Made by a program: the position numbers and the translations under genes. Positions 25,129-33,890 of a DNA stretch of 64,000 nucleotides are shown piece by piece. Source of the DNA: Paucidesulfovibrio gracilis DSM 16080. GTDB taxonomy: Bacteria; Desulfobacterota; Desulfovibrionia; Desulfovibrionales; Desulfovibrionaceae. The notes under the pieces are model-generated. The model did no database searches and was not told the origin of the DNA. It saw nothing but the letters and a program-made list of their open reading frames with translations. Every line of letters starts with the position of its first letter. The first letter of the stretch is position 1. The DNA lies in assembly GCF_900167125.1 (NCBI RefSeq), contig NZ_FUYC01000009.1, forward strand, positions 32,732 through 96,731, written 5' to 3'.

Positions 25129-26091
25129 GTGAAATTGACTCGTTTACTCTGCGCTGCTCCCAAGCTTTCCGTGGGCGGTCAGGCCGTGATCGAGGGCGTT
25201 ATGATGCGCGCCCGTGACCGGCTGGCCATTGCCGTTCGGCGTCCGGACGGGGAAATCAAGGTGGAGTTGCGTCCCTGGTTTTCACTCACGAATCGTCCCT
25301 GGCTCAAAAAACCGTTTGTTCGCGGTTTTCCCGTTCTGCTGGAAACGATGGTCAACGGCATCAAGGCGTTGAACTGGTCTGCGGAAGAAGCCCTCGTGGA
25401 AGAGGACGAGGAAACCGGCGAAGAAAAAAGCGGGCTGTCCACGTGGCATCTCGTACTCACCCTGGTGGCGGCCCTGGCCTTTGCCCTGGGGCTTTTTGTC
25501 GTGCTGCCCCATTTCTTCTCCGTGGTCATGCAGTGGTGGGGGCTTTCCGGCGACGTGAACGCTTTGTCCTTTCATATATGGGATGGCCTGTTCAAGATTC
25601 TCATGTTTGTCGGATACATTCTGGCTATTTCCCTGATGCCGGACATCCGTCGGGTGTTCCAGTATCATGGGGCCGAACACAAAACCATCTGGACCTTTGA
25701 AAACGGTTCCCGCCTTGTGCCGTCCGAAGCAAGGCAATACAGCCGGCTGCACCCCCGTTGCGGCACCGCGTTTTTGTTGTTCGTGCTGGCTTTGTCCATC
25801 ATTCTGTTCACCGTGCTTGTTCCGCTGCTGCTCATGATATGGGCGCCGGAACACTTCGTGCTCAAGCATCTGTATATCGTGGCGCTGAAGCTGTTGCTCA
25901 TGGTGCCGGTGAGCAGTCTGTCCTACGAATTGATTCGGTTTTCCGGAAAATTCCACCGGAATGTCCTGTGCCGGATGCTTTGTTGGCCGGGTCTGCTGTT
26001 GCAGGGGCTGACCACCAAGGAACCCGACGACGCACAGATCGAAGTGGCCATTGCGGCCCTGGAATGCGCCGTTTCCGAGGAGGGCGCCTAA
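25129..26091 (+). CDS. DUF1385 (YqhQ-like) membrane protein
   Basis: The 320-residue protein starts at GTG 25129 (AGGTTCCC upstream) with the family signature LSVGGQAVIEGVMMRA. About four membrane segments follow, and the conserved FQYHGAEHKTIW motif has histidines that could bind metal. An acidic cytosolic loop (VEEDEETGEEK) separates the first domain from the membrane part. The family often sits between rpmE and prfA, but its function is not established. The stop directly abuts the prfA ATG. Confidence 0.92.
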   Translation: MKLTRLLCAAPKLSVGGQAVIEGVMMRARDRLAIAVRRPDGEIKVELRPWFSLTNRPWLKKPFVRGFPVLLETMVNGIKALNWSAEEALVEEDEETGEEKSGLSTWHLVLTLVAALAFALGLFVVLPHFFSVVMQWWGLSGDVNALSFHIWDGLFKILMFVGYILAISLMPDIRRVFQYHGAEHKTIWTFENGSRLVPSEARQYSRLHPRCGTAFLLFVLALSIILFTVLVPLLLMIWAPEHFVLKHLYIVALKLLLMVPVSSLSYELIRFSGKFHRNVLCRMLCWPGLLLQGLTTKEPDDAQIEVAIAALECAVSEEGA

Positions 26092-27162
26092 ATGTTTAAA
26101 AAACTTAACGAGATTGAGGCTTCCTACGACGAGCTGGAACAGCAGCTTGCGGAACCTGATATTTTTAATGACCAGGAGCGGTACCGCAAGGTCACCAAAA
26201 GCCATAGTGAATTGGGCGAGGTGGTCCGGGTATATCGTGAATATAAAAAGATTTCTGGTGATCTTGCCGACAACAAGGAATTGTTGCGGGATAAGGATCC
26301 CGACATTCGGGAAATGGCCCAGGCCGAGATTCCGGATTTGGAAGAGCGTCTGGAAGAATTGACCGAAGACCTGAAGGTGCTTCTGCTGCCCAAGGATCCC
26401 TTGGATGAAAAAAACATTATCCTCGAAATTCGGGCTGGTACCGGTGGCGAGGAGGCTGCGCTGTTTGCTGCTGATCTTTTTCGCATGTATTCCCGCTACG
26501 CCGAGGAGAAGCGCTGGAAAGCCGAACTGATGGAGCAGCACGAAACCGGCACGGGCGGACTTAAAGAAGTTATCGTCAATATTTCCGGGGAACGGGTCTA
26601 CAGCCACTTGAAATATGAATCCGGCACCCATCGCGTGCAGCGTGTCCCGGCTACCGAGTCCCAGGGACGCATTCATACTTCGGCCGTGACTGTGGCGATC
26701 TTGCCGGAAGCCGAGGAAGTGGACATGGACATCAAGCCCGACGAAATCCGGGTTGACGTGTACCGTTCCTCCGGTCCGGGCGGTCAGTCCGTGAACACCA
26801 CGGATTCAGCTATTCGCCTGACGCACTTGCCCACCGGACTGGTGGTTACGTGTCAGGACGAGAAATCGCAGCATAAGAACAAGGCCAAGGCTTTGAAAGT
26901 GCTGCGTTCCAGGCTGTTGCAGATGGAGCAGGAGAAGGCCAAGGCCGAGCAGGACGCCAACCGGCGTTCCCAGGTCGGAACCGGTGACCGTTCCGAGCGC
27001 ATCCGTACTTATAACTTTCCGCAGGGGCGCGTTTCCGATCACCGCATCAACCTGACGCTTTACAAGCTGGATCAGGTTATGGAAGGCGATCTGGATGATT
27101 TTGTGAACGCCCTGAGTGCGCATTATCAGGCTGAGGCGTTGAAGAGTCAGGCCGGTAATTAA
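26092..27162 (+). CDS. prfA: Peptide chain release factor 1
   Basis: RF1 recognises UAA/UAG stop codons and triggers peptidyl-tRNA hydrolysis on the ribosome. The 356-residue protein has the codon-reading PAT motif ([15 protein letters not shown], about residue 184) and the catalytic GGQ motif in [16 protein letters not shown] (about 228). The Gln is the target of the methyltransferase encoded next. Length is normal. It begins on the base after the DUF1385 stop. Confidence 0.98.
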   Translation: MFKKLNEIEASYDELEQQLAEPDIFNDQERYRKVTKSHSELGEVVRVYREYKKISGDLADNKELLRDKDPDIREMAQAEIPDLEERLEELTEDLKVLLLPKDPLDEKNIILEIRAGTGGEEAALFAADLFRMYSRYAEEKRWKAELMEQHETGTGGLKEVIVNISGERVYSHLKYESGTHRVQRVPATESQGRIHTSAVTVAILPEAEEVDMDIKPDEIRVDVYRSSGPGGQSVNTTDSAIRLTHLPTGLVVTCQDEKSQHKNKAKALKVLRSRLLQMEQEKAKAEQDANRRSQVGTGDRSERIRTYNFPQGRVSDHRINLTLYKLDQVMEGDLDDFVNALSAHYQAEALKSQAGN

Positions 27163-27288
27163 ACCACGCGCCGAGCCGACAACGTATTGTAACGTTGGAA
27201 GCGCGGTTAAGCGCCCGATGCGGGACTGTTCCATCAGACCTGCCCGGGCGTTTTATTTTGAAAGGATGGCGGGTACAGGAGGCTGGGT

Positions 27289-28155
27289 ATGGAGTTGGGC
27301 AAGGCGCTTAGAAATGCGACAGAGCGATTGCATCGGGCCGGGGTGGATTCTCCTGCTCTGTCCGCCCGCCTTTTGGCGGGGAAAGCCTTGTTGCGCACTC
27401 CGGAACAACTCCTCATGGAGCACCGCCGGACACTCACGGACGCGGAACTGGCGGCGTTTGAAATCCTGGTGGGCCGCAGGGAGCGGGGGGAGCCTGTGGC
27501 TTATTTGCTCGGGGAACAGGAATTTTATGGTCTACCCTTTTTTGTGACGCCGGATGTGCTCATACCGCGCCCGGAAACAGAATTACTCGTGGATGCCGCG
27601 TTGGATCATCTGCATGATTCCGCGCCGGTCCGTTTTCTGGATTTGGGAACCGGGTCCGGAGCGCTGGCCGTGGCATTGGCGGCTTCTCTGTCCTATTCCT
27701 TGGGGGTTGGCTTGGATCAGAGCGTTGCCGCATTGCGCGTGGCCCAGTCCAATGCCCGCCGCAATGCCGTGGATGACCGGCTTGTTTTCGTTGAGGGCGA
27801 TATGGGGCGTCCTTTGCCGGTCGGCGGGGTGGATCTGGTGGTGAGCAATCCACCATACGTCACTCACGAGGAATATTTGGAGCTGAGTCGGGAAGTGGCG
27901 GACTTTGAGCCGCGTGGAGCGCTGGTGAGCGGCGGTCCGGGGGAGGATGGCCTGGACCATGTCCGGCGGCTTGCGCCCATGGCGGCGCAGAGCTTGCGTC
28001 CTGGCGGCTTGTTGCTTGTGGAGATCGGCTGGCAGCAGGGATCGGGCGTGCTGCGTCTATTTCAAGACGCTGCAAGCGGGTTTCGGGATGCCCGGATTGC
28101 GCCTGATCTTGCTGGGCGAGACCGCATGTTGATGGCTTGGCGAACCCGGGATTGA
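27289..28155 (+). CDS. prmC: Peptide release factor-glutamine N5-methyltransferase
   Basis: PrmC methylates the Gln of the GGQ motif in release factors using AdoMet. The 288-residue protein has the N-terminal helical domain, AdoMet motif FLDLGTGSGALAVALA (about 117) and the catalytic VSNPPYVTHEEY motif (about 185). SD CAGGAGG is clear. It lies 126 bases downstream of prfA, its substrate gene, in the classical order. Confidence 0.97.
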   Translation: MELGKALRNATERLHRAGVDSPALSARLLAGKALLRTPEQLLMEHRRTLTDAELAAFEILVGRRERGEPVAYLLGEQEFYGLPFFVTPDVLIPRPETELLVDAALDHLHDSAPVRFLDLGTGSGALAVALAASLSYSLGVGLDQSVAALRVAQSNARRNAVDDRLVFVEGDMGRPLPVGGVDLVVSNPPYVTHEEYLELSREVADFEPRGALVSGGPGEDGLDHVRRLAPMAAQSLRPGGLLLVEIGWQQGSGVLRLFQDAASGFRDARIAPDLAGRDRMLMAWRTRD

Positions 28156-28331
28156 GGGACATTGTTTCGCAGTGGCGAAAATGCTGCAAATGGTGTTGTG
28201 ATCTTGCCACGATTGGCGTTTTTGAAACAGTTTTCGGGTGCTGGTTCGTTGTGATTTATTGTTTCTTTTCAGCTAGATAGAAAAGTGTGAGTGTTGGTAT
28301 CTATTTTGCTTATGTGGGGCCAGGAGGCGAC

Positions 28332-29261
28332 ATGCTACAGACCACGATTCATTCGACAATTCGCTGCACCGGAACTGGACTTCATAGTGGAAAACAAGTC
28401 GGCTTGACTTTGCGGCCCGCCACGGAAGATACCGGGATCCTTTTTTCCGTTCGGAACGGCTCCGGCTCCGTTTTTCTGACCCCTACGCCAGAACTCGTGG
28501 TGAGCACCGGATTGGCCACCACCTTGGGCAACGAATCCGCTTCCGTCTCCACTGTGGAGCATCTCATGGCCGCTGTGCGCGGTATGGGCATCGACAACAT
28601 CCTTATTGATGTCGACGGCAGCGAACTGCCGATCATGGACGGCAGTGCCGCTCCGTTCGTTTACCTCCTTAGGGAAGCCGGACTGCGTACGTTGAGCAAG
28701 CCCCGGACCTGCTTGGCCGTAAAGAAGCCCATGCTCTTCGAGCAGAACGGGAAGTTCATCAAAGCCAGCCCCTATGACGGTCTGTTCGTGGACTACACCA
28801 TTGAATTCGCCCATTCCGCCATTGGTCGCCAGAATTTGGCTCTGGATGTGAGCCCCGAACGATTTGCCAGTGAAGTGGCCAAGGCCCGGACATTCGGTTT
28901 CCTCAAGGAAGTTGAATATCTGCATGCTAATGGTCTGGCTCTTGGCGGTTCCCTGGACAACGCCGTTGTTTTGGATGATTACGCGGTGCTGAACGAGGAA
29001 GGCCTGCGCTATGAAGATGAATTCGTGCGTCACAAGCTGCTTGATTTTATCGGCGATATCGCAGTGCTGAATCAGCCGTTGCTTGGCCGTTTTGAAATCT
29101 TTGCCTCCGGGCATGAGCTGAACAACAAATTTCTCCGCCATCTGCAGGAAAACGCCGAAGAGTATTTGGAAGAGGTCTCGCGGCCTCTGCCCGTGCGCCC
29201 CGCTTCCAAAGAGAAACCGGAACGTGGCGGGGTTATGGAACCCGCTCCGGTTCCCGTGTAG
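28332..29261 (+). CDS. lpxC: UDP-3-O-acyl-N-acetylglucosamine deacetylase
   Basis: LpxC carries out the committed step of lipid A synthesis and marks the cell as a lipopolysaccharide-bearing Gram-negative. The start at ATG 28332 is set by CAGGAGG 6 bases upstream. The 309-residue protein has the zinc ligands in STVEHLMAA (His), RHKLLDFIGD (His, Asp) and the active-site SGHELNN (His). The C-terminus is about 20 residues longer than usual and rich in Pro and Glu. The other lpx genes are not here. Confidence 0.97.
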   Translation: MLQTTIHSTIRCTGTGLHSGKQVGLTLRPATEDTGILFSVRNGSGSVFLTPTPELVVSTGLATTLGNESASVSTVEHLMAAVRGMGIDNILIDVDGSELPIMDGSAAPFVYLLREAGLRTLSKPRTCLAVKKPMLFEQNGKFIKASPYDGLFVDYTIEFAHSAIGRQNLALDVSPERFASEVAKARTFGFLKEVEYLHANGLALGGSLDNAVVLDDYAVLNEEGLRYEDEFVRHKLLDFIGDIAVLNQPLLGRFEIFASGHELNNKFLRHLQENAEEYLEEVSRPLPVRPASKEKPERGGVMEPAPVPV

Positions 29262-29316
29262 GCATCAGTACTCCAAGGTCTGCGGGAGTGTTTTGGGAAA
29301 CTCCCGGTCGTCGCAC

Positions 29317-29345
29317 AAAAAAGCTCCGCATTTGCGGAGCTTTTT
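29317..29345. terminator. Bidirectional terminator after lpxC
   Basis: AAAAAAGCTCCGC-ATTT-GCGGAGCTTTTT: a strong GC stem flanked by A and T runs, usable from both strands. The bases from here to 29536 show no gene. Confidence 0.9.
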
Positions 29346-29536
29346 GTTTGTGCAATGGGGACGTATCGTTTTTCCAACAACGTGTTCGCTGACCATTGAA
29401 GAAAACAATATCCTGGCTGGTCACCAAGGTGCGGGTGCAAGGCGCAAAAAAATCAGGACGACGGGTACTTCCTGCACGCGACGATTTGATGTCTTAGAAG
29501 CAGCCTCTTAACTGTGCGTTTTTTCCAACAGCGCTG

Positions 29537-30358
29537 TTAGAGCGAAAAATGTGGAGGTATTGGTGCCAATAATTCCGCAGGCAACCCTCCACGATGGCGT
29601 TTCGGGAGTCGTTCGGCCCGGCCCGATTCCACCTCCCAGGACGTTTCCGATCTGGGCAGGGCAACAACCAGCAACGGGACCAGGCGTTCCGCTCCTTGGG
29701 GGTGTTCGGCGTAGACACGGCAGCGAAGTTGCGGGGAGCGAAGGACTGCTCGAATCTGCACCGCCCCGAATCGGGCGGTGCGAAGTCCCAATACGGCGTG
29801 GCCCCATGCCGCGTCCGGCGGGGTGCAAAGCAGCTCCAGTTCTCTGGCATGTGGAGCCAGCCACGGAGGATAGGAAAGCCGGTCGCTTCGCTGTTCGCGG
29901 ATGATGTCATTGATGGCGCGGACGCAGTCGTTGACGCGAGCGTACAATTCAGTGGCACCGGGCGGGAGTGCTTGGAGAAAGGACGCTTGGTCCGTTCCTG
30001 TGGTGTGGTCTCCTTGCGCCAGCCGGGCTTCAAATGCGGATCGGGCCGCAAAAAAGTCATGAATCTGGCGGGATAGTCCGCTGGCGGTGTTGGCCGCGCC
30101 ACGGGCTTCGCGAAGTTGGATTTCCGGGTGAGTGCGCAAAACCTCAAAAGTAAGCATGGTGCCGGGAGCCGGGCAGGGAGACATGTTGGTGAGCAGGGCT
30201 TCGCCTTCAAAATCGACCCAGGCCATGCCTTCGCCCGCATTACGCACGACACGTCCGGCCACGAGATCACCCGGGGTATGTCGGCGCCGAAAGCGGGTGC
30301 CGCGGCGTTGGTCCCCGGAGCTGTAGGGCGGATGAGGGCCGTTTGATTGGGAGGGCAT
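29537..30358 (-). CDS. Conserved hypothetical protein at the end of the flagellar operon
   Basis: The 273-residue soluble protein has no clear signal sequence. The first part (GDLVAGRVVRNAGEGMAWVDFEGEALLTNM) resembles a small beta-barrel. The second half has a Trp/Pro-rich loop (YPPWLAPHARELELL) and a C-terminal beta-rich region. I recognise no named domain. It lies 15 bases downstream of the coiled-coil membrane gene in the same orientation, so it is probably part of the flagellar transcription unit. Confidence 0.7.
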   Translation of the reverse strand: MPSQSNGPHPPYSSGDQRRGTRFRRRHTPGDLVAGRVVRNAGEGMAWVDFEGEALLTNMSPCPAPGTMLTFEVLRTHPEIQLREARGAANTASGLSRQIHDFFAARSAFEARLAQGDHTTGTDQASFLQALPPGATELYARVNDCVRAINDIIREQRSDRLSYPPWLAPHARELELLCTPPDAAWGHAVLGLRTARFGAVQIRAVLRSPQLRCRVYAEHPQGAERLVPLLVVALPRSETSWEVESGRAERLPKRHRGGLPAELLAPIPPHFSL

Positions 30359-30373
30359 GGCGAAAATCCGGGG

Positions 30374-30790
30374 CTATCCGGCCTGATCAATGATCAGCTG
30401 TACCTCTTCCAAAGAAAGCCCGGTGGATTTGGCCAGTCGTTCGGGGGAGGCGCCTTCCTTGTGGCCGGATAGGATGATTTGCCGCAGGAAGCTGGGCGAT
30501 TTGCTGTATTCCCGAGCCTGGGCCAGAAGTTTTTCCAGTCGCTTGGCCTGGGTTTCCAGTTGCTCGTCCAAAGCCGTAAGCTGTTTTTGTCGCTGCTGGA
30601 AGGACTGCACCAGCTCTTGTTCCAATTGCGCATTAAATTGCAGCCGGTTGAGGAATTCTTCCTGGCGTTCCTGCAGGGTGGACACCAGCGCTTCTGATTT
30701 TTTCAAGCGCATGAAGAACGCCGTGACCACACCCAGAAGAACGAGTTCGATAACGGTGAAAAGAATGAGGAGGATGCCGGTGTTGTCCAT
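30374..30790 (-). CDS. Membrane-anchored coiled-coil protein (DUF2802-like)
   Basis: The 138-residue protein has one N-terminal membrane segment (LLILFTVIELVLLGVVTAFF), then a Gln/Glu-rich coiled coil of about 60 residues and a small helical C-terminus (ASPERLAKSTGLSLEEVQLI) that resembles the helix-turn-helix-like end of DUF2802 proteins. DUF2802 genes commonly accompany flagellar operons. The exact role is unknown. Confidence 0.75.
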   Translation of the reverse strand: MDNTGILLILFTVIELVLLGVVTAFFMRLKKSEALVSTLQERQEEFLNRLQFNAQLEQELVQSFQQRQKQLTALDEQLETQAKRLEKLLAQAREYSKSPSFLRQIILSGHKEGASPERLAKSTGLSLEEVQLIIDQAG

Positions 30791-30796
30791 GCGGAA

Positions 30797-31117
30797 TCAG
30801 ACTCGCTTGTTGATGATGTTTCCGGACCAGGGAGAGGCATTGGAAGCGAGAGGCGGTTCTTCCTTGGGCGGGGACTTTTCCCGCGCCTGTTGACCCGTTT
30901 GGCCCTGGCCGGAACCGCCGCCGTCACGGGTTACGGTGCTGCTCTTCTCCTTTTTTTCGATTTCCTTGACCCGTGCGCGTTCTGCCTGCTGCTGTTGGCT
31001 CAGCAGGTTGGCGAACTGTTCCTGGCGGACCTCGGGGTGTGTTTGTTCCGCCGTGGCCAGCTTGCTGACGAAAGGCAGCTGGGAAACCAGGATCGGGTAA
31101 TCGATGGGAGAAGACAT
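30797..31117 (-). CDS. Hypothetical protein in the flagellar operon
   Basis: The 106-residue protein is hydrophilic: an N-terminal PILVSQLPFVSKLA stretch, then a Gln/Lys/Glu-rich charged region and a Gly/Ser/Pro-rich, probably disordered tail. It lies four bases behind fliL and six before the DUF2802-like gene, so the coding assignment is supported by operon packing. I have no function to propose. Confidence 0.65.
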   Translation of the reverse strand: MSSPIDYPILVSQLPFVSKLATAEQTHPEVRQEQFANLLSQQQQAERARVKEIEKKEKSSTVTRDGGGSGQGQTGQQAREKSPPKEEPPLASNASPWSGNIINKRV

Positions 31118-31121
31118 GGCT

Positions 31122-31898
31122 TCACCTCACCAGGTATTTTTCAAAAAGGATCGTCTCGAACCGACCTGCGGACATGTACTGATTGACCACGGCCAGTAGT
31201 TCCTTTTTTAATTGCTCCGTATTGTTCTCATCGGTCAAAAACTGAAGATCCTTATTCCGCATGTAATAATAAAGCGCGTAACGCACTGTGGGACTTTCCC
31301 GGGTGAGGTTGGAAGCCAGCGCCATATCCGGAGTGGCAAAGACCAGGCTGACCTCAAGGAATCGAAGTTCTCCCTCGTCGTCGCGCTGTTCGATCAGGAA
31401 GGGATCAAGCCGAACAAGGGATTCCCCGGGGGGCGGAGACTCTTCTTCCACGACGGTTTCCGGTTCCAGAGCCGGTTCTGCTGTTTCCTGAGGCAGGGGT
31501 TCTTCCCCCGGAGCAGGCTGTTCAGCGACTTCTGCCGGAGCTGGTGGTTCTTCCGGAGGGGCTTCAGAACCGGAAAAGAGGAAAAAGGATCCGGCCCCGA
31601 GCAACAGCCCCACAAGCAAGCCGATGAGCAGCAGTTTGTTTTGGGCCCAGGCCGGAGCCTTGCGTCGTTTTTGGGGCGTTTCTTCGGTTTCGTCGGTAAG
31701 GGGTTCCTCTTCCAGAACCTCTTCTTCCTCTTCCTCCTCCTCCAAAAACGGAGCATCGTCCAGGTCCAGGTCGACCTTTTGGGACGCACGGGAGATTTCT
31801 GTGTCGTCAAGCTGGGCCTTGAGTGTCCCCTCGCCCTCGAGGTCGCCTTCCGGCGTTTCCAGGACTTCGTCCGGCTCGTCCGCCACCATGAAAACCAT
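31122..31898 (-). CDS. fliL: Flagellar basal-body protein FliL
   Basis: FliL surrounds the stator at the flagellar basal body and modulates torque. The 258-residue protein is longer than enteric FliL (about 155). It has a cytosolic acidic N-terminus of about 85 residues with a run of nine Glu, one membrane segment (LLLIGLLVGLLLGAGSFFLF), a Pro/Glu-rich periplasmic linker and the C-terminal FliL domain (RFLEVSLVFATPD to FETILFEKYLV). It sits between cheY and an unknown gene. Confidence 0.88.
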   Translation of the reverse strand: MVFMVADEPDEVLETPEGDLEGEGTLKAQLDDTEISRASQKVDLDLDDAPFLEEEEEEEEVLEEEPLTDETEETPQKRRKAPAWAQNKLLLIGLLVGLLLGAGSFFLFSGSEAPPEEPPAPAEVAEQPAPGEEPLPQETAEPALEPETVVEEESPPPGESLVRLDPFLIEQRDDEGELRFLEVSLVFATPDMALASNLTRESPTVRYALYYYMRNKDLQFLTDENNTEQLKKELLAVVNQYMSAGRFETILFEKYLVR

Positions 31899-31917
31899 GC
31901 GTCACCTTCCCGGGAAG

Positions 31918-32301
31918 TTACCCACCAAAGATCTTGTCGATTTTTTGACCAAGCGTCTCCGGTGTGAAGGGTTTGACGATGTAATTGTTGACCTTCGCCT
32001 GAACCGCCTCAATGATGTTTTCCTGCTGAGCCTCAGCCGTGACCATAAGAAAGGGAATGTCCGAGTACTCTTCGCTGGAGCGGACTTTGCGGAGCAATTC
32101 GATGCCCGTCATCTGCGGCATGTTCCAGTCCGAAACAATGAAATCAATATTGTCTTTGTTCAGAACTTCCCATGCCGTAGTGCCGTCGTCGGCTTCCACC
32201 ACGTTGTCGTATCCGAGCTGTCGCAGGATGTTTTTGATGATTCGCCGCATGGTGGAAAAGTCGTCCACCACCAGAATGCGCATTTTCGGGTGCTTTTTCA
32301 T
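31918..32301 (-). CDS. cheY: Chemotaxis response regulator CheY
   Basis: The 127-residue single receiver domain carries the acidic pocket Asp13/Asp14, the phosphorylation site Asp58 (IVSDWNMP), the switch Thr in FLMVTAEA and Lys in VKPFTPE. Phosphorylated CheY binds the flagellar motor switch. The sequence ENIIEAVQAKVNNYIVKPF is close to proteobacterial motor-binding CheY. It is encoded inside the flagellar operon, supporting a motility role rather than a stand-alone regulator. Confidence 0.95.
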   Translation of the reverse strand: MKKHPKMRILVVDDFSTMRRIIKNILRQLGYDNVVEADDGTTAWEVLNKDNIDFIVSDWNMPQMTGIELLRKVRSSEEYSDIPFLMVTAEAQQENIIEAVQAKVNNYIVKPFTPETLGQKIDKIFGG

Positions 32302-32329
32302 GCGTCTTTAGTCTCTGTAAAGTTGAGGG

Positions 32330-33118
32330 TTATTCCGCGTCAAACCGGTCGCGGTACTTGGCTCGCAGCTTGAGCAGGGCTTGGGAATGCAATTGGGAAA
32401 CGCGTCCTTCGGTGATGTCCATGACTTCGGCGGTTTCCTTCATGTTCAGTTCTTCCCCATAGTATAGGGAGATGACGAGTTTTTCCCGTGGAGTCAACTC
32501 TTCAATCAAAAGGGCGACCTTGTCCACCATTTCCTGGAATGCGGCGGACTGGTAGGGTTCATTTTCTCCAAGGGCGTTTTTTCCACCCACCAGATTTTCC
32601 TGAAAATTATCCAGGCTGATGCAGAGTTGGTTTTGCAACGCCTCCATACCCTGCTGCACTTCCTTCGCGCTCATGCCCGTGTGCTTTTCAATTTGCCTGG
32701 CTGTGGCCTGCCGGCCTGTTTTGTGTTCGATCTGGCGGGACGCTTCCTCAATGGTTTTGACCTTGTGCCGCAGTCCTCGGGAAAACCAGTCCATGCGGCG
32801 CAATTCGTCGAGCATCGCGCCTTTGATGCGGTTTTCCGAGTAGGTATCAAATTTGATGCCCAGGGTGGGGTCGAACTTCTTCAAGGCGTCCAACAGCCCG
32901 AGGCTCCCCGCGCTCATCAGCTCGGAGAGTTCCACGCTCTGTGGAAGTTTTGCCTTCAGCCTCAACGCAAGAATGCGGATCTTCGGGGCGAAATGCCTGA
33001 CAATGGCCTCCTGCTGCTTGGGCGAAAAGTCTGCCCAGGCAACCCGGCCGCTTTCCAGGTCATGCCACGGATCGCTCTTGGAAGAGGAGCTTTTTCCAGA
33101 AGAATTTAATATTGCCAT
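32330..33118 (-). CDS. fliA: Flagellar sigma factor sigma-28 (FliA)
   Basis: FliA directs transcription of late flagellar and chemotaxis genes. The 262-residue protein has region 2 (IRILALRLKAKLP, SAGSLGLLDALKKFD), region 3 and region 4 (LTPREKLVISLYYGEELNMK, ITEGRVSQLHSQA). The start at ATG 33118 gives a normal length and overlaps the end of flhG by 59 bases. An upstream extension of the frame lies within flhG and is unlikely to be used. Confidence 0.94.
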   Translation of the reverse strand: MAILNSSGKSSSSKSDPWHDLESGRVAWADFSPKQQEAIVRHFAPKIRILALRLKAKLPQSVELSELMSAGSLGLLDALKKFDPTLGIKFDTYSENRIKGAMLDELRRMDWFSRGLRHKVKTIEEASRQIEHKTGRQATARQIEKHTGMSAKEVQQGMEALQNQLCISLDNFQENLVGGKNALGENEPYQSAAFQEMVDKVALLIEELTPREKLVISLYYGEELNMKETAEVMDITEGRVSQLHSQALLKLRAKYRDRFDAE

Positions 33119-33887
33119 CGACGTTGGATGCTGCTTTCCATTTGTTGATGCGTTGAACCGCCTTGCGAAGCGCAACACCGGCCGGACCGTTCGGCGCGGA
33201 CTGGATGAAGGGACGCTGTTCCACGACTGCCTTACGTACGGCCGGATCCATAGGCACAAAGCCTACAAGGTCCAGCGAAACCCCGCTGAGGAAGTGGTCG
33301 CAGGCATTGGAGAGCTTGAGATACACTTCCTTGGCCGCCCGTTCGTCCCGGACCATGTTGATTAAAACGCGAAAGCGTTCCACCCCGTGGTGCACTTTGA
33401 GCACCTTGATCAGGGCATAGGCATCGGTGAGCGACGTGGGTTCTGGTGTGAGAACGAGCAGTCGTTCCTGGGCCGCAATGTTGAAATATAAAACATTATC
33501 GTTAATGCCCGCACCGGTGTCAACAATCAGGTAATCCAGATCGTCTTCCAGCACGTCCATGGCTTCCAGCAGTTCCAGCTTTTGGCCGGTGGAAAGGGTG
33601 ACCATGTCGCTTACTCCGGAGGCGGCAGGCAGGATGCGAAATCCATAGGGTGTTTCCATGAGGATCTTGTCCAGGGACGCGCCTTCGTGAAACAAGTGGA
33701 ACAGATTGTACTTGGGTGCCAGCCCGAGCACCACGTCCACATTGGCCAGACCGAGGTCCGCATCCAACAATACCACGTTTTTTCCCTGATCCGCCAGGGT
33801 GCAGGCCATGTTGACGGAGAGGTTGGTTTTGCCGACTCCGCCCTTGCCGGAGGTGACGGAAAAAACCAGGGGAAGATGATCGCTCAT
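33060..33887 (-). CDS. flhG: MinD-like ATPase FlhG (FleN), flagellar number regulator
   Basis: FlhG limits the number of flagella and works against FlhF. The 275-residue protein has the deviant Walker A motif SGKGGVGKTNLSVN at the N-terminus, switch I/II aspartates (LLDADLGLANVD, YLIVDTGAGI), and a C-terminal amphipathic, basic end that could touch the membrane (FFWKKLLF). Its gene lies three bases behind flhF, the usual pairing for polar flagella. Confidence 0.95.
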   Translation of the reverse strand: MSDHLPLVFSVTSGKGGVGKTNLSVNMACTLADQGKNVVLLDADLGLANVDVVLGLAPKYNLFHLFHEGASLDKILMETPYGFRILPAASGVSDMVTLSTGQKLELLEAMDVLEDDLDYLIVDTGAGINDNVLYFNIAAQERLLVLTPEPTSLTDAYALIKVLKVHHGVERFRVLINMVRDERAAKEVYLKLSNACDHFLSGVSLDLVGFVPMDPAVRKAVVEQRPFIQSAPNGPAGVALRKAVQRINKWKAASNVDGNIKFFWKKLLFQERSVA

Positions 33888-33890
33888 GGG

